A DNA stretch of 64,000 bases from Bacteroidales bacterium (GCA_016293535.1 JAEDEB010000003.1:1-64000), one strand, 5' to 3'; counted from the stretch's first letter, positions 17,066 through 27,303 are shown. Translations and numbers: made by a program. Notes: generated from the letters alone by a model not told the origin.

Positions 17066-20000
17066 ATGCAGTACTACTCTACACTAAAAGCTAAGCTGAT
17101 TTACATCTTCTCAATCAATGACAGCGCTCACAGAGGCTGTGTTAAGATTGGAGAAGCCACTTTGGACGAGGCAACCGACTCGTCTCTTCCGGCGAACTGT
17201 AAGGAATTGAATGTAGCCGCAAGAAAGAGGATTGACCAGTACACAAAAACAGCTGGTATCAGTTACACGTTGCACCATACGGAACTCACTTTGTCAATCA
17301 AAGGTGGATTTATTACCACGTTTAATGACAAAGAGGTTCATAATGTCCTGCTGCGTTCCGGTATCAAGCGCCACGATTTCAGCCAGAAGAATCAAGGCCG
17401 GGAGTGGTTTGAATGCAGCGTTGAGACTGCTTTGAAAGCTATTCAGGCAGTCAAGGAAGGGCGTAGTGCAATCAGCTCCAGCGAGATAGTCCCAATTCAT
17501 GAGATAATTGAATTCCGCCCGGAACAGCAGCTGGCCATCGATAAGACTATTGCCAAATTCAACAGCGGCGGCAAGGTGATGTTGTGGAACGCCAAGATGC
17601 GTTTCGGTAAGACTCTGACTGCCCTTCAGGTCGTTAAAGAGTGTCAATATCATAGGACCATCATAGTTACACATAGACCTGTTGTCGACAAAGGATGGTT
17701 TGAGGATTTCGGAAAGATTTTCGGAGTGCTTGACGGTTACACCTATGGCTCACGCGAAATGGGTGAAACCTTTGAGAATCTGGAGAAAGCGGCCAAGAAG
17801 AATCCAAGTGCGCATTATGTGTATTTCGCTTCAATGCAGGACCTGCGTGGTGCACAGTTGGCCGGTGGCAAGTTCGACAAAAACGCCGCAATATTTGCCG
17901 CTAAATATGACCTTGTAATCATTGATGAGGCACATGAAGGAACCCAGACACAACTCGGACAGAATGTGATTACTTTGCTCAAAAGAGAAGATACCCGCGT
18001 CTTGAATCTGTCCGGAACTCCTTTCAATCTGCTCGAAGATTACAAGGAAGACGAGATTTATACTTGGGACTATGTGATGGAGCAGAAGGCCAAAGCCGAG
18101 TGGGATCTTAATCACTTCGGGGATCCTAATCCATATGCTGGACTCCCAAGGCTCAATATCTTCACCTTTGACCTTGGCAAGGCACTTGCCGGCTTCGATG
18201 ACATAGAGGACTCTGCATTCAACTTTAAGGAGTTCTTCAGGACTTGGACAGGAGATATTGAACGCGATCATCGGGAAATGCCGGAGGGCGCTCTTGGCAG
18301 ATTCGTTCATGAGGAGCATGTAAAGAGTTTTCTTGACTTGATCGTAAAATACGATCCGGAAAGCAATTATCCTTACTCAACCGTTGAGTTTAGAAATAGT
18401 TTTCGTCATACTCTCTGGATGGTTCCGGGAGTGAAAGAGGCAAAAGCACTCTCAGCCTTATTGCAGCAGCATGATATTTTCGGCCAGTTCCAGATTGTGA
18501 ACGTGGCTGGTGACGGTGATGAGGATGTTCCAGATGATGATGCTCTGGTACTCGTTGAGAAGGCGATGGGAGATAATCCGGAAGACACAAGAACCATCAC
18601 GCTCTCATGCGGAAAACTCACGACAGGTGTTTCTGTGAAGCCTTGGAGTGCAGTAATGATGCTGGCCGGCTCACATAATACCGATGCGAAAGCATACATG
18701 CAGACAATCTTCCGCGTTCAGACTCCTTACACCACTAAAGACGGACGCAGGAAGGAGAACTGCTATGTGTTCGATTTTGCTCCGGATAGGACTTTGAAGG
18801 TTCTTGCTGATACCGCCAAGGTCAGCACGAAATCTACTGCTAAAGAGTCAGATCGTATCAAGCTTGGAGAGTTCCTGAACTTCTGCCCGGTTATCGGCTA
18901 CAATGGCACCAAGATGGCCACCTTCAATGTAGAGAACATGCTTGAACAGTTGAAGAGGGCTTACATCAGTCGTGTTACGAAGAACGGCTGCGATGATCCT
19001 CGGCTCTATAATCAGGAAATGCTGAGGAAGCTGGATGCCGAGGCGCTGGCAAAATTTCAGGGCCTGCATAAGATTATTGGTGCCACCAAAGCTAATCACA
19101 CATCAACTGATGTGGACATGGCTAAGACCGGTCTTACTAATGAGCAGTATAAGGAGCTGGAAAGACTGAAGAAGAAGCCAAAGAAGGAACTCACAGAAGA
19201 GGATAAGAAGCGTCTGGAAGAAGCAAAGGAGAAAAAGAAGAATGCGGATGCTGCTATTTCTATCCTTCGTGGTATCTCAATCCGTCTTCCGCTGCTCATG
19301 TACGGAGCAGAACTCGCAGATGAGAATCAGGACATAACACTGGAGAATTTTGCTGAGTTCATAGATAATCAATCTTGGGAGGAGTTCATGCCAAGAGGAG
19401 TTACAAAGGAGCTCTTCAAAGAGTTCGTGCCATACTATGATCCGGATATGTTCCGCGCCGTTGGCCGCAATTATCGAGATCTTGTAAGACAGGCCGACCA
19501 GCTTCCTCCAATGGAACGAGTGAAGGCGGTATCCAGAATATTCTCCTATTTCCGCAATCCGGATAAGGAGACTGTCCTGACACCTTGGCGCGTTGTGAAT
19601 ATGCATATCGGAGACTGCATCGGTGGCTATGTGTTCTTTGACGAGGCGATGGAGACTGAGTCTGTGAAGCCGCGCTTTGTAGATCATGGAGAGGTCACTG
19701 CAAAGGTGTTCAAGGAGAAGAATACCCGCATCCTTGAGATTAACTCAAAGACCGGTCTGTATCCTCTCTACATGGCCTATGGTGTGTTTGCAGAGAAGCT
19801 GCAAGACTATCGTGATCACCATATGCTGGCTACGGATGTTCCAATCGATATCCAGAATCAGTTGTGGGATGAGGTGCTTAAGAACAACATATTCGTCATT
19901 TGCAAGACCGAGATGGCAAGGAGCATTACGAAGAGGACTTTGCGAGGCTTCCGAAAGGCGAAAGTCAATGCTCGGTACTTCGAAGACTTGATAAACAAGA

Positions 20001-21358
20001 TCTCTAATCAGACAGATATGTTTATCAAGAAGATGCACGATGGTAAGAATTATTGGAAAAACGAAGAATTAGAAGAATATATGAAGTTTAATGCCATAGT
20101 TGGAAATCCGCCCTATCAAGTTATCAGTCACGATGGACCACAAGCTTCACAAGCAATGCCGGTTTATCATCGGTTTGTTACTATCGGCAAGCAATTACAA
20201 CCATCTTATCTCTCTATGATTATGCCAGCAAGATGGTATGCGGGAGGTATGGGAATGAATGATTTTCGAGCTGCGATGCTTTCAGATAGAAGTGTATCCG
20301 TTTTGGTCGACTTTCCAAAAAGCAGAGATTGTTTCCCAACTGTAGATATTGCAGGTGGAATTTGTTATTTTCTTAGAGATTCTAATTATTCAGGCCCTTG
20401 TTTAGTTGTTAACGTTGATGGTTCAAATTCTAATAGCGAGTCACGTTATCTTAATGAGTTTCCGGTTTTTGTTCGTAGTAATGCAGGGGTGAATATTATC
20501 AGGAAAATTGATTTATCACAGAATTTGTCGGAAATCGTGTATCCAATTTCACCATTCGGACTGCCTTCCAATACTGAGGGCTCTTCTAAGCAAATTGCTA
20601 ATAGTGTAATTCTGATTAGCAGTAAAGGAAGAAGTTACATCTCAGCTGATATTGTGAATAACAAAGCATTGATGCAGCAATATAAAGTTATGATAGGCCA
20701 GCTCAACCCGGATAGAGGCGGTGTTAGCAATACTAAAGATGGTAGTAATGTTACAACGAAAGTGACGGTACTAAGGCCAAATGAAGTCACAACTGCTACA
20801 TATATAATCCTTGGTGGATTTGATACCATTGATGAAGCTGAAAACTATGCGTCATATATAAGAACAAAATTCGTAAGGTTTCTTGTACATCAAACTCTGT
20901 CTTCCATGCATATCACGCAGTCGAATTTTAGATTTGTTCCAAAACAAAACTGGGATCATCCATGGATAGATTCAATCCTATATAAGAAGTATAGTCTGTC
21001 TAAAGATGAGATAAATTTAATAGAATCTACGATTAAATCAATGCCCGGTGCCAGCCTGTTCGATATCGATGAATCAATCGATCATAATTATGGTTCCTTT
21101 AAACTTGAAGAATGTGGAGTGAGGCCGGGAGATACAATAACATATACACCAACTGGCCAAGAGCTGACTGTTCTTGAGGACAACAAGGTCGAATATGGCG
21201 GTGAGCAGATGTCCATCGGAGAATTTACCGCCAAGAACATGCCAGAGAACAGCATCAGTAAATCTGGTGTATGTAAAGGCCCGAAATACTTTTCATACAA
21301 GGGTGTCTCCCTCTATAAACTCAAAGAATCGTTCCTCGGTGGACAAAAGAAAAAGTAG
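17066..21358 (+). CDS. GIY-YIG-like nuclease / SF2 helicase / adenine methylase
   Basis: This single-chain restriction-modification protein has 1430 residues. Residues 10-80 (LIYIFSI ... GCVKIGEAT ... ARKRIDQY) resemble a GIY-YIG/T5orf172 nuclease. Residues about 155-620 are a helicase: NAKMRFGKTLTAL, DEAH in LVIIDEAHEG, LNLSGTPFNLL. Residues about 880-1100 form an adenine methylase with motif I ILEINSKTGLYPLY and motif IV NPPY at N1014. The C-terminal part (about 20100-21200) is visibly more A+T-rich, as target-recognition regions often are. The order nuclease-helicase-methylase-TRD recalls type ISP and IIG enzymes. Its exact type cannot be fixed from sequence. Confidence 0.7.
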   Translation: MQYYSTLKAKLIYIFSINDSAHRGCVKIGEATLDEATDSSLPANCKELNVAARKRIDQYTKTAGISYTLHHTELTLSIKGGFITTFNDKEVHNVLLRSGIKRHDFSQKNQGREWFECSVETALKAIQAVKEGRSAISSSEIVPIHEIIEFRPEQQLAIDKTIAKFNSGGKVMLWNAKMRFGKTLTALQVVKECQYHRTIIVTHRPVVDKGWFEDFGKIFGVLDGYTYGSREMGETFENLEKAAKKNPSAHYVYFASMQDLRGAQLAGGKFDKNAAIFAAKYDLVIIDEAHEGTQTQLGQNVITLLKREDTRVLNLSGTPFNLLEDYKEDEIYTWDYVMEQKAKAEWDLNHFGDPNPYAGLPRLNIFTFDLGKALAGFDDIEDSAFNFKEFFRTWTGDIERDHREMPEGALGRFVHEEHVKSFLDLIVKYDPESNYPYSTVEFRNSFRHTLWMVPGVKEAKALSALLQQHDIFGQFQIVNVAGDGDEDVPDDDALVLVEKAMGDNPEDTRTITLSCGKLTTGVSVKPWSAVMMLAGSHNTDAKAYMQTIFRVQTPYTTKDGRRKENCYVFDFAPDRTLKVLADTAKVSTKSTAKESDRIKLGEFLNFCPVIGYNGTKMATFNVENMLEQLKRAYISRVTKNGCDDPRLYNQEMLRKLDAEALAKFQGLHKIIGATKANHTSTDVDMAKTGLTNEQYKELERLKKKPKKELTEEDKKRLEEAKEKKKNADAAISILRGISIRLPLLMYGAELADENQDITLENFAEFIDNQSWEEFMPRGVTKELFKEFVPYYDPDMFRAVGRNYRDLVRQADQLPPMERVKAVSRIFSYFRNPDKETVLTPWRVVNMHIGDCIGGYVFFDEAMETESVKPRFVDHGEVTAKVFKEKNTRILEINSKTGLYPLYMAYGVFAEKLQDYRDHHMLATDVPIDIQNQLWDEVLKNNIFVICKTEMARSITKRTLRGFRKAKVNARYFEDLINKISNQTDMFIKKMHDGKNYWKNEELEEYMKFNAIVGNPPYQVISHDGPQASQAMPVYHRFVTIGKQLQPSYLSMIMPARWYAGGMGMNDFRAAMLSDRSVSVLVDFPKSRDCFPTVDIAGGICYFLRDSNYSGPCLVVNVDGSNSNSESRYLNEFPVFVRSNAGVNIIRKIDLSQNLSEIVYPISPFGLPSNTEGSSKQIANSVILISSKGRSYISADIVNNKALMQQYKVMIGQLNPDRGGVSNTKDGSNVTTKVTVLRPNEVTTATYIILGGFDTIDEAENYASYIRTKFVRFLVHQTLSSMHITQSNFRFVPKQNWDHPWIDSILYKKYSLSKDEINLIESTIKSMPGASLFDIDESIDHNYGSFKLEECGVRPGDTITYTPTGQELTVLEDNKVEYGGEQMSIGEFTAKNMPENSISKSGVCKGPKYFSYKGVSLYKLKESFLGGQKKK

Positions 21359-21376
21359 ACTCAAAGATTTATTTTT

Positions 21377-21583
21377 ATGAAAGATGCCCTGAAGAAACTT
21401 GAAGATATAACCGATAAGCTCGATGCTCTCAATGACCAGATGAACGATGAAGAGAGGGTTTGGGCTGAGGAACTTGCTGAACGTAAGCGTCAGGGGCTGA
21501 CCGGGGATGCAGCTGTCAAGCACTACAATGAGTGGATGGACAGGCACGGCATGGGACATCTCAAAGTTCCTTACCTGTCATAA
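21377..21583 (+). CDS. Hypothetical small helical protein
   Basis: This protein of 68 charged residues is probably a short coiled coil (KKLEDITDKLDALNDQMNDE). It lies 18 bp after the restriction gene and is probably the last gene of that operon. No family is recognised. Confidence 0.4.
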   Translation: MKDALKKLEDITDKLDALNDQMNDEERVWAEELAERKRQGLTGDAAVKHYNEWMDRHGMGHLKVPYLS

Positions 21584-21586
21584 TAT

Positions 21587-21738
21587 TCATTTGCGGAAAA
21601 GGAAGGAATCGAAGTGGTGGGGGAGTACGAGGAACACGGAAGTGGGGCCAGGGAGGCAGCACGGATGAAAGCAACTGTATGATGCTTTGCAAGACTCACA
21701 ATCGCAGTAAAGGAAATAGAAAAGATATATGTTTATGA
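21587..21738 (+). pseudogene. HNH endonuclease C-terminal remnant
   Basis: The frame without its own start reads GGSTDESNCMMLCKTHNRSKG before a stop, close to the end of an HNH nuclease domain, where a line like DESNLQLLCKTHNRSKG is typical. The upstream part is short (CGKGRNRSGGG) and in a doubtful frame. It is best read as the decayed tail of an HNH gene that once followed the restriction genes. Confidence 0.45.
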
Positions 21739-22127
21739 AACGATTATTCTCAATACTGGCATTGTCATTATGCCTTATGAGTGCCTCAGCACAAGAAAAG
21801 GAATCAGTACACCCAGTAATGGGCCAAGTGGAAATCGCAAGAATATGCGATGTCGTAGACATCGAAGGGTCCATCGTAAAAGACGCCGTCATTTACCTTA
21901 AAACGGGAAAGACGGCATTTTCATTTTCAATTTCAAACAAAGTCGATGTCAAGGTTAAGCAGGGCAAGAAGACTATTTTTCATAAGAAATTGAAAAACGC
22001 TTATCTCTACATATTCTCAAACGGCCAGGTTCAAGTTGGTCAACCCAGAATAAATAACATAATAATTGGCAGAGATAGCGATGGCTCTATTGTCGGTCAA
22101 ATTCGCATTATGGAGGGAATATGGTGA
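21729..22127 (+). CDS. Small secreted protein
   Basis: This protein has 132 residues. A signal peptide (MKRLFSILALSLCLMSASAQ) is cleaved after about residue 22. The mature part is beta-rich (KQGKKTIFHKKLKNAYLYIF). No family is recognised. It converges on the minus-strand gene at 22248 across a 120-bp gap in which I see no strong terminator. Confidence 0.55.
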   Translation: MFMKRLFSILALSLCLMSASAQEKESVHPVMGQVEIARICDVVDIEGSIVKDAVIYLKTGKTAFSFSISNKVDVKVKQGKKTIFHKKLKNAYLYIFSNGQVQVGQPRINNIIIGRDSDGSIVGQIRIMEGIW

Positions 22128-22247
22128 GTTCCCCCAAAAGCTCCCTTGTTCGCTTTACATTACACCTGCGACCGCATCACATTCATTGGGGCTTCATAGC
22201 GGGCTCCAGGCTGAACAGGTTCTAATGCCACATGTGAGAAGATAAAA

Positions 22248-23138
22248 TCAGTCAATCCCTTCTTCGAGCAGCACCTTCGCTTTTCTGGTATAGCCGGATA
22301 CAACGGTCTGGTCTATCCAGATAAGCTTGTGGGTCCATTCCCCGTCAATCTTATGTCGTTGCATCCGGAAGTGTCCTCGACGAAGGAACTCCCCGATATG
22401 TATCGTCGTCGTGAAGTATGTCGCATCGAGCTGGCGTATTGGAAACGACATCTCGCTGATATCCTCATTTGGTCCTGCTTTCTTCTCCTGTCTGGTCCCC
22501 GCTCTCGCCAAAAATTTCTGCTTGACATTGGCAAAGCGAAGGAAAAGGAAATGCAGGACGATAGTGGAAGTAATTGTATCGAGGTAGTTCAGTCCTTTAT
22601 CTATTGAAGACACTTGTTCTCCGCTGGAGAAATCGACGAACCGCATCGTCTCTGAGACGAATAATTGTGTATGACCGCCGCCATTCGGAAAAACGGCCAT
22701 AGATACGCAGTTTCCCTGAGAGAGCTCCAAAATCCTGGCGTTGTTAGTGTCGACATATCCGCTTTCATTGAATGGGAGCATGTAAGACAAGGACATCTTC
22801 AGGTGAGGGACAATCATGGTACCTTTCAATATCTGTCCACCAAGCTGCTCGCGTCGCCTTTGGGGATTCGATATGTAATTCATCAGAGTATCCTTTGCGG
22901 CAATCTCCTCGTCGCAGAAGGTCTGCGACATCATATCCACTCTCCATCCGAAGTCATCAACGACTTCTGGCCAGTGAAAATAGAACCACAAAAGTACAGC
23001 ATTGACTTCTTCGTTGTCTTCAGGATAGTTAGCAAAACCCAGCTTTGTGCCGGGTTTCATCATACCGGGATACTTTGAAAGGTCCTGACGGAAATCCAGG
23101 AAACGCAATATCTCGAATTCCTTTGCGGAGACTCTCAT
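22248..23138 (-). CDS. Hypothetical conjugation-region protein
   Basis: This soluble protein has 296 residues. The C-terminal segment FLRRGHFRMQRHKIDGEWTH followed by KLIWIDQTVVSG resembles conserved ends of phage or plasmid proteins of unknown function. Its start overlaps the stop of the redoxin gene by 4 bp, so the two are translationally coupled. No catalytic function can be assigned. Confidence 0.45.
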   Translation of the reverse strand: MRVSAKEFEILRFLDFRQDLSKYPGMMKPGTKLGFANYPEDNEEVNAVLLWFYFHWPEVVDDFGWRVDMMSQTFCDEEIAAKDTLMNYISNPQRRREQLGGQILKGTMIVPHLKMSLSYMLPFNESGYVDTNNARILELSQGNCVSMAVFPNGGGHTQLFVSETMRFVDFSSGEQVSSIDKGLNYLDTITSTIVLHFLFLRFANVKQKFLARAGTRQEKKAGPNEDISEMSFPIRQLDATYFTTTIHIGEFLRRGHFRMQRHKIDGEWTHKLIWIDQTVVSGYTRKAKVLLEEGID

Positions 23139-23635
23139 AAGCCCAACGAGAAAGCTATTTCAAAAAACTCCACGGATATATACTTATTCTCGTCCAGAAC
23201 AGCCTGTATTACACCCTCCGAGAGTATGTAAATCTTTGGAATCCCGGAATTGCAGAAGAGGTTGAATACTGAGCGGTCTTCCTGCGCGGCAAAAGGCATC
23301 GAAAGATTGTTCTGCCTCCAGTAGCGGGATATGCTCTCCTCGGTTTCCTCTCGAGCGATAAGCAGCATTGCCACACTGTCGCCGTATTCTTCATAGAACT
23401 CCTGAAGAACCGGCAAATCCCTCTGACAGTCGGGGCATGCAGTATTGAAGAACGCGACAAGTGCATCTCCCGTGGAGAAATCCTTCTCGGAAAGGATACT
23501 CCCGTCGCAAACTCTCACGGAGAAGGCGGGGATCGTGTCCCCAGGGCCAAGAGGCGCAGTCTCGCTCGAGTGCTTCGTCCGGATGCACGAGCAGATAACG
23601 GCCATTGTACTAACAAAAACAAATAAATACCTCAT
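23135..23635 (-). CDS. Thioredoxin-like (redoxin) lipoprotein
   Basis: This protein has 166 residues. A lipoprotein signal ends at VICSC (lipobox cysteine near residue 17). The AhpC/TlpA-type fold carries the active-site pair in FFNTACPDCQRDLP (CPDC). It is probably an envelope thiol oxidoreductase. It lies between a lytic transglycosylase and a coupled unknown gene, so it may help fold transfer proteins outside the inner membrane. Confidence 0.7.
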   Translation of the reverse strand: MRYLFVFVSTMAVICSCIRTKHSSETAPLGPGDTIPAFSVRVCDGSILSEKDFSTGDALVAFFNTACPDCQRDLPVLQEFYEEYGDSVAMLLIAREETEESISRYWRQNNLSMPFAAQEDRSVFNLFCNSGIPKIYILSEGVIQAVLDENKYISVEFFEIAFSLGL

Positions 23636-23667
23636 GACTGCTTTTTTAATGTGGTAATGATACAGTT

Positions 23668-24531
23668 TTAGTCAATAAGCTCTGGATAATTCAAAGCATA
23701 TAGTATTCCCATAAAGGCGGGAACATAGTTCTGCGTTTCTTTCGGGAGGTTGGACACAAGACGCCAGAAGTCCGAAGCTCCTCCTGTGCGTATAATGCTC
23801 TGCCGCAGCCTTCCTTCTCCGCAGTTATAGGCCAGCAGCACCAGTTTCCAATCCCCCAGGCGGGAGTAGAGCTTGCTCAGCACTTTTGCAGCGACCTCAG
23901 TTGATTTGACCACATCGCACCTTTCGTCGTTCCCGAACAGGTCATCCACCTGGAGCCCGTAACCACGGGCGGTCTCCGGCATCAGCTGCCATATGCCAAG
24001 CGCTCCCACCGGGGAATGAGCTTTGGTACTGACAGCTGATTCCAGGATACATAATGTCGTGATCTGTTCCGGAACTCCGTACTTATTGAAAGTCGTCCTA
24101 AAGAGAGGACGGTAGCGCTCATAACGGATGATGGCGTTCCGCAGGGACTTCGCCCTTCTTCTCATGTATATGTCGGCATAGGCCCGCACCCTCTCATCAT
24201 ATGGGACATGCAAGATGGTGTCAATGGCCGAGAGCCTTCTCCGGAAGCCATCAAGCGGCGCGTTTGACTCTATCCCTCCGATAGCCATCGAGGCTGCAAC
24301 CTCGTCAGTCTGGTCAAGTCCGGAGAGGTTGTCCCATCGGACATCCAACTCTTCGTCGAGAGAACTGACACCTCCTTCCGGATGCAGCTTCTCTTCCAGG
24401 AGCATCAGGCGTTCCTTCAGCTCGCGGTTCTCGCGTGTCAATTCATCGATACGCTGCTGGTACCAGCTCTGTGCGTGGGCGGCGCCTGAGCATAGAAAGA
24501 GACACAAAAGAAGATTACAAATTCTTTTCAT
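23668..24531 (-). CDS. Lytic transglycosylase (SLT family)
   Basis: This protein has 287 residues. An N-terminal signal peptide (NLLLCLFLCSGAAHA) is followed by a coiled-coil stretch (ELTRENRELKERLMLLEEKL) and a goose-type SLT domain at about 150-260. The catalytic glutamate is in TTLCILESAVS, followed by VGALGIWQLMPETARGYGL and LAYNCGEGRL. It cuts peptidoglycan, most likely to let the transfer channel through the wall. Its start overlaps the preceding gene by 17 bp. Confidence 0.85.
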   Translation of the reverse strand: MKRICNLLLCLFLCSGAAHAQSWYQQRIDELTRENRELKERLMLLEEKLHPEGGVSSLDEELDVRWDNLSGLDQTDEVAASMAIGGIESNAPLDGFRRRLSAIDTILHVPYDERVRAYADIYMRRRAKSLRNAIIRYERYRPLFRTTFNKYGVPEQITTLCILESAVSTKAHSPVGALGIWQLMPETARGYGLQVDDLFGNDERCDVVKSTEVAAKVLSKLYSRLGDWKLVLLAYNCGEGRLRQSIIRTGGASDFWRLVSNLPKETQNYVPAFMGILYALNYPELID

Positions 24532-24889
24532 GAAGATGGAGTATCTGTCTCAAGTCGTCTTTCAACTCACTAACATTCTTTGCCATCGTCAGCTCCTGGC
24601 ACATAAGTTCAAGCACCTGCGCCCGGTCCGTCTCCGACATGCGAGTGACAACGAATGACATCAGATGGTCAATAATCTGGTGACAACCCTCGCAGTGTTT
24701 ACACAAGGAAAGGGCTATCCCTATGCTATTTTTCAGCATCTCGTTATTGATATCATTGAGCTTACAAAGAGTACCTACGTATTCTTCCTTGGCGTGTAGA
24801 TAATCCAGAAGGACGCTCCTCTTTCCGTCCTGCAAACCAAGACAATCGACTAATTCATCCGGCGTAACTAATGTTCTGCTTTCCTCCAT
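24515..24889 (-). CDS. Hypothetical helical protein
   Basis: This protein has 124 residues from the ATG at 24889 and is mostly alpha-helical, with CKHCEGCHQ in the middle. It starts just after topB and overlaps the lytic transglycosylase gene, so it belongs to the same minus-strand operon. No family is recognised. Confidence 0.5.
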   Translation of the reverse strand: MEESRTLVTPDELVDCLGLQDGKRSVLLDYLHAKEEYVGTLCKLNDINNEMLKNSIGIALSLCKHCEGCHQIIDHLMSFVVTRMSETDRAQVLELMCQELTMAKNVSELKDDLRQILHLHEKNL

Positions 24890-24894
24890 AATCA

Positions 24895-27303
24895 CTATTT
24901 GTTTTCAAATTCAAAAATCACCTTTTTATCCTCTCCCAAGGCTAGTCTCGCATCAAAGGCCTTCCCGGATTTCCGGCTGACGAATCCCTTTATCATCGCC
25001 GTTCTCCCCTTGGTCAACAAGGAAGCCACCTGGCTGTCGGTGAGAGTCTTTCCGTTATAACTCCTGAAGATGAACCATCCGCATCCCTCCTTGTCTCGGC
25101 AGCTGATAGTCTTCTCTCCGACAAAGACCGGGGTCTGGCAGCAAGGGCACAGAAGCCTGTTTCCGTTCCGATCCACCGAGTGATCGACGCTTCTGAAGAC
25201 TACGCGGTACTGTTCATCAAAGGCCAATGCGCAGGAGAACTCGCTTCCATCCTTCTTCTTGAATCCCTTTATCTCCGCCGTACATCCCTTCGAGAGGAGG
25301 TCAGCGAGCTGCAAAGAAGAAAGAGTCTTGCCATTGACGCTCCTGTAAACGGAGATGTTGCAGTCCGGGCAATAGACGGCCTTGCTGGAGAGTCGCATCG
25401 GCTTATTGCATTTCGGGCACGTGTAGGTGCGCAGCGCCACTTTCGCTCCGGAGAGAATATCTGCTGTCAGTACCGAAGCATACTGTCGTATGCGGGCGCG
25501 GAAGCGGTCTATATTCTCCTCGCCCTTCTCGATGGCGAGCAGCTGCCTTTCCCAGCTTGCCGTTATGTCCACATTCGCTATACCGCGATCTTTCACCGCA
25601 TCATATACGTTCAGCCCGAGTTCTGTTGGCAGTATCTTCTTGTTGGAGTTCCTGTATATGTACGACCGTCGCACGAGTATCTCTATCTCCGCTGCCCTGG
25701 TCGCCGGCGTTCCTATTCCGATACTCCTTATCGCGGCCTTCTCCTGCATGTCTTCCACAAGCTTCCCGGCGTTCTCCATATCCGTCAGCAGGGACGCATC
25801 CGTATAGAGCGGCTGCGGCCGTGTCATGAGCTGTTTCAGTCCGATGTCATAGAAGGAGATAAGCTGACCGTCCGTCACATCCGGAAGAGGGTAGATATTC
25901 TCCCCATCCGGAATCCGCTCCTCTGCTTCGTCTTCCGCTTCATCACTCTCGCTGAACGCCTTTCCCGACACCTCTTTCCAGCCGGCTTTCGCTATCTTGC
26001 TGCCGTTCATGATGAAGAGGTAGCGTCCTCCGCAAGCGGAGAGGTTTATCGTTGCGACATTATACAGACACGGCGGCATGAACGCCTCGATGCTCCTTGA
26101 GAGCACCAGGCCAAGCACTCTTGTTTCCGCCTCTCCCAGGGTAAGCCCCTCTGTGCCTTTCCCTGTAACGATAATACCGTGGTGATCCTCCACCTTGGAG
26201 TCATCGACGCAGTGCCGGTTCATCGAGTCCACGTCGTCCAGAAGCGGAGATATGAAACCCTCATAATCCGGGAAGTTGTTAGCTGTATTCCTGAGGATTT
26301 CCGGAAGGACGGCCCACATTGATTCCGGAATATATCTCGAACCCGTCCTCGGGTAGCTTATCAGTTTCTTCTCGTACAGGGACTGTGCTGCGGCAAGCGT
26401 CTCGAATGCGGTGTAGCCGTAGCGTTTGTTCGCGATCTTCTGCAAGGACGCGATGTCATGCAGGAGCGGCGCCTGCACTGCTTTCTCTCCCCTTTTTGAG
26501 TCTTCCACGCGAAGGAACCCCGAGGTCTTCACCTCTTCATAGGCGCGCTTGGCTTCCTGCTCATCGAGGAATAGCTTCGTTCCGCGCCATGTCTCATCGA
26601 AGCCCTTTATCGTCGAGCCGCCGCGAAGCACCCAGTAGGGCTGAGGCGTGAAGGTCTTGTTATCGAGATAACGCCGTGCAATCATGCACAGCACCGGGGT
26701 CTGTACGCGTCCCAGGGAGAGAGGCATCGGCGATGCGCTGTGCAGTGTAAGTGCCCTTGTGGCGTTTATCCCCACGAGCCAGTCAGCCTCCGCTCTTGCT
26801 CTTCCGGAGGCGTAGAGATTATCAAAATCCGAACCCGGTCTGAGCTCATAGAGTCCCCGGCGTATCTCCTCTTTCGTAAGAGAGGATATCCATAGCCGCT
26901 GTACGGGCTTATGGTTCCCGATGAACGAATAGACATTTCTCTGAATGAGTTCACCCTCACGGCCGCAGTCGCCGGCATTGATGATGACATCACACCTTGC
27001 AAGCAGTTCCTTTATCACCTTGAGCTGATTGAGACACCGCTGGTCAGGCTCATCGAGCCGCCTGCCTTCTGGGTCCCTCTTGTGCATCGGCTCGAGCAGG
27101 AAACGCTCAGGAAGAAGCGGCAGTTCCGAGATGTCCCACGGCCGCTGGTCGTATTCCGTAGCCATCTCCACCATATGTCCGAAGAGCCAGGTGATATAAT
27201 AGATGCCGCCAATGAAGTACGCCTTGGAGTCGTCAAGGACAGCTCCCGTCGCGCTTGCTATATCCGCAGCCGCAGAGTATTTCTCGGTTATTATCAGTTG
27301 CAT
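24895..27303 (-). CDS. topB: DNA topoisomerase III
   Basis: This is a type IA topoisomerase of 802 residues. It begins with a TOPRIM domain (MQLIITEKYSAAADIASATG; acidic motif NAGDCGREGELIQR). The catalytic tyrosine lies in LISYPRTGSRYIPE. The C-terminal 180 residues contain zinc-ribbon repeats (CPKCNKPMRL ... YCPDCN; CPCCQTPVFV). Copies on Bacteroides conjugative elements relax or decatenate transferred DNA. It is encoded between the DUF3127 protein and the transglycosylase. Confidence 0.92.
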   Translation of the reverse strand: MQLIITEKYSAAADIASATGAVLDDSKAYFIGGIYYITWLFGHMVEMATEYDQRPWDISELPLLPERFLLEPMHKRDPEGRRLDEPDQRCLNQLKVIKELLARCDVIINAGDCGREGELIQRNVYSFIGNHKPVQRLWISSLTKEEIRRGLYELRPGSDFDNLYASGRARAEADWLVGINATRALTLHSASPMPLSLGRVQTPVLCMIARRYLDNKTFTPQPYWVLRGGSTIKGFDETWRGTKLFLDEQEAKRAYEEVKTSGFLRVEDSKRGEKAVQAPLLHDIASLQKIANKRYGYTAFETLAAAQSLYEKKLISYPRTGSRYIPESMWAVLPEILRNTANNFPDYEGFISPLLDDVDSMNRHCVDDSKVEDHHGIIVTGKGTEGLTLGEAETRVLGLVLSRSIEAFMPPCLYNVATINLSACGGRYLFIMNGSKIAKAGWKEVSGKAFSESDEAEDEAEERIPDGENIYPLPDVTDGQLISFYDIGLKQLMTRPQPLYTDASLLTDMENAGKLVEDMQEKAAIRSIGIGTPATRAAEIEILVRRSYIYRNSNKKILPTELGLNVYDAVKDRGIANVDITASWERQLLAIEKGEENIDRFRARIRQYASVLTADILSGAKVALRTYTCPKCNKPMRLSSKAVYCPDCNISVYRSVNGKTLSSLQLADLLSKGCTAEIKGFKKKDGSEFSCALAFDEQYRVVFRSVDHSVDRNGNRLLCPCCQTPVFVGEKTISCRDKEGCGWFIFRSYNGKTLTDSQVASLLTKGRTAMIKGFVSRKSGKAFDARLALGEDKKVIFEFENK

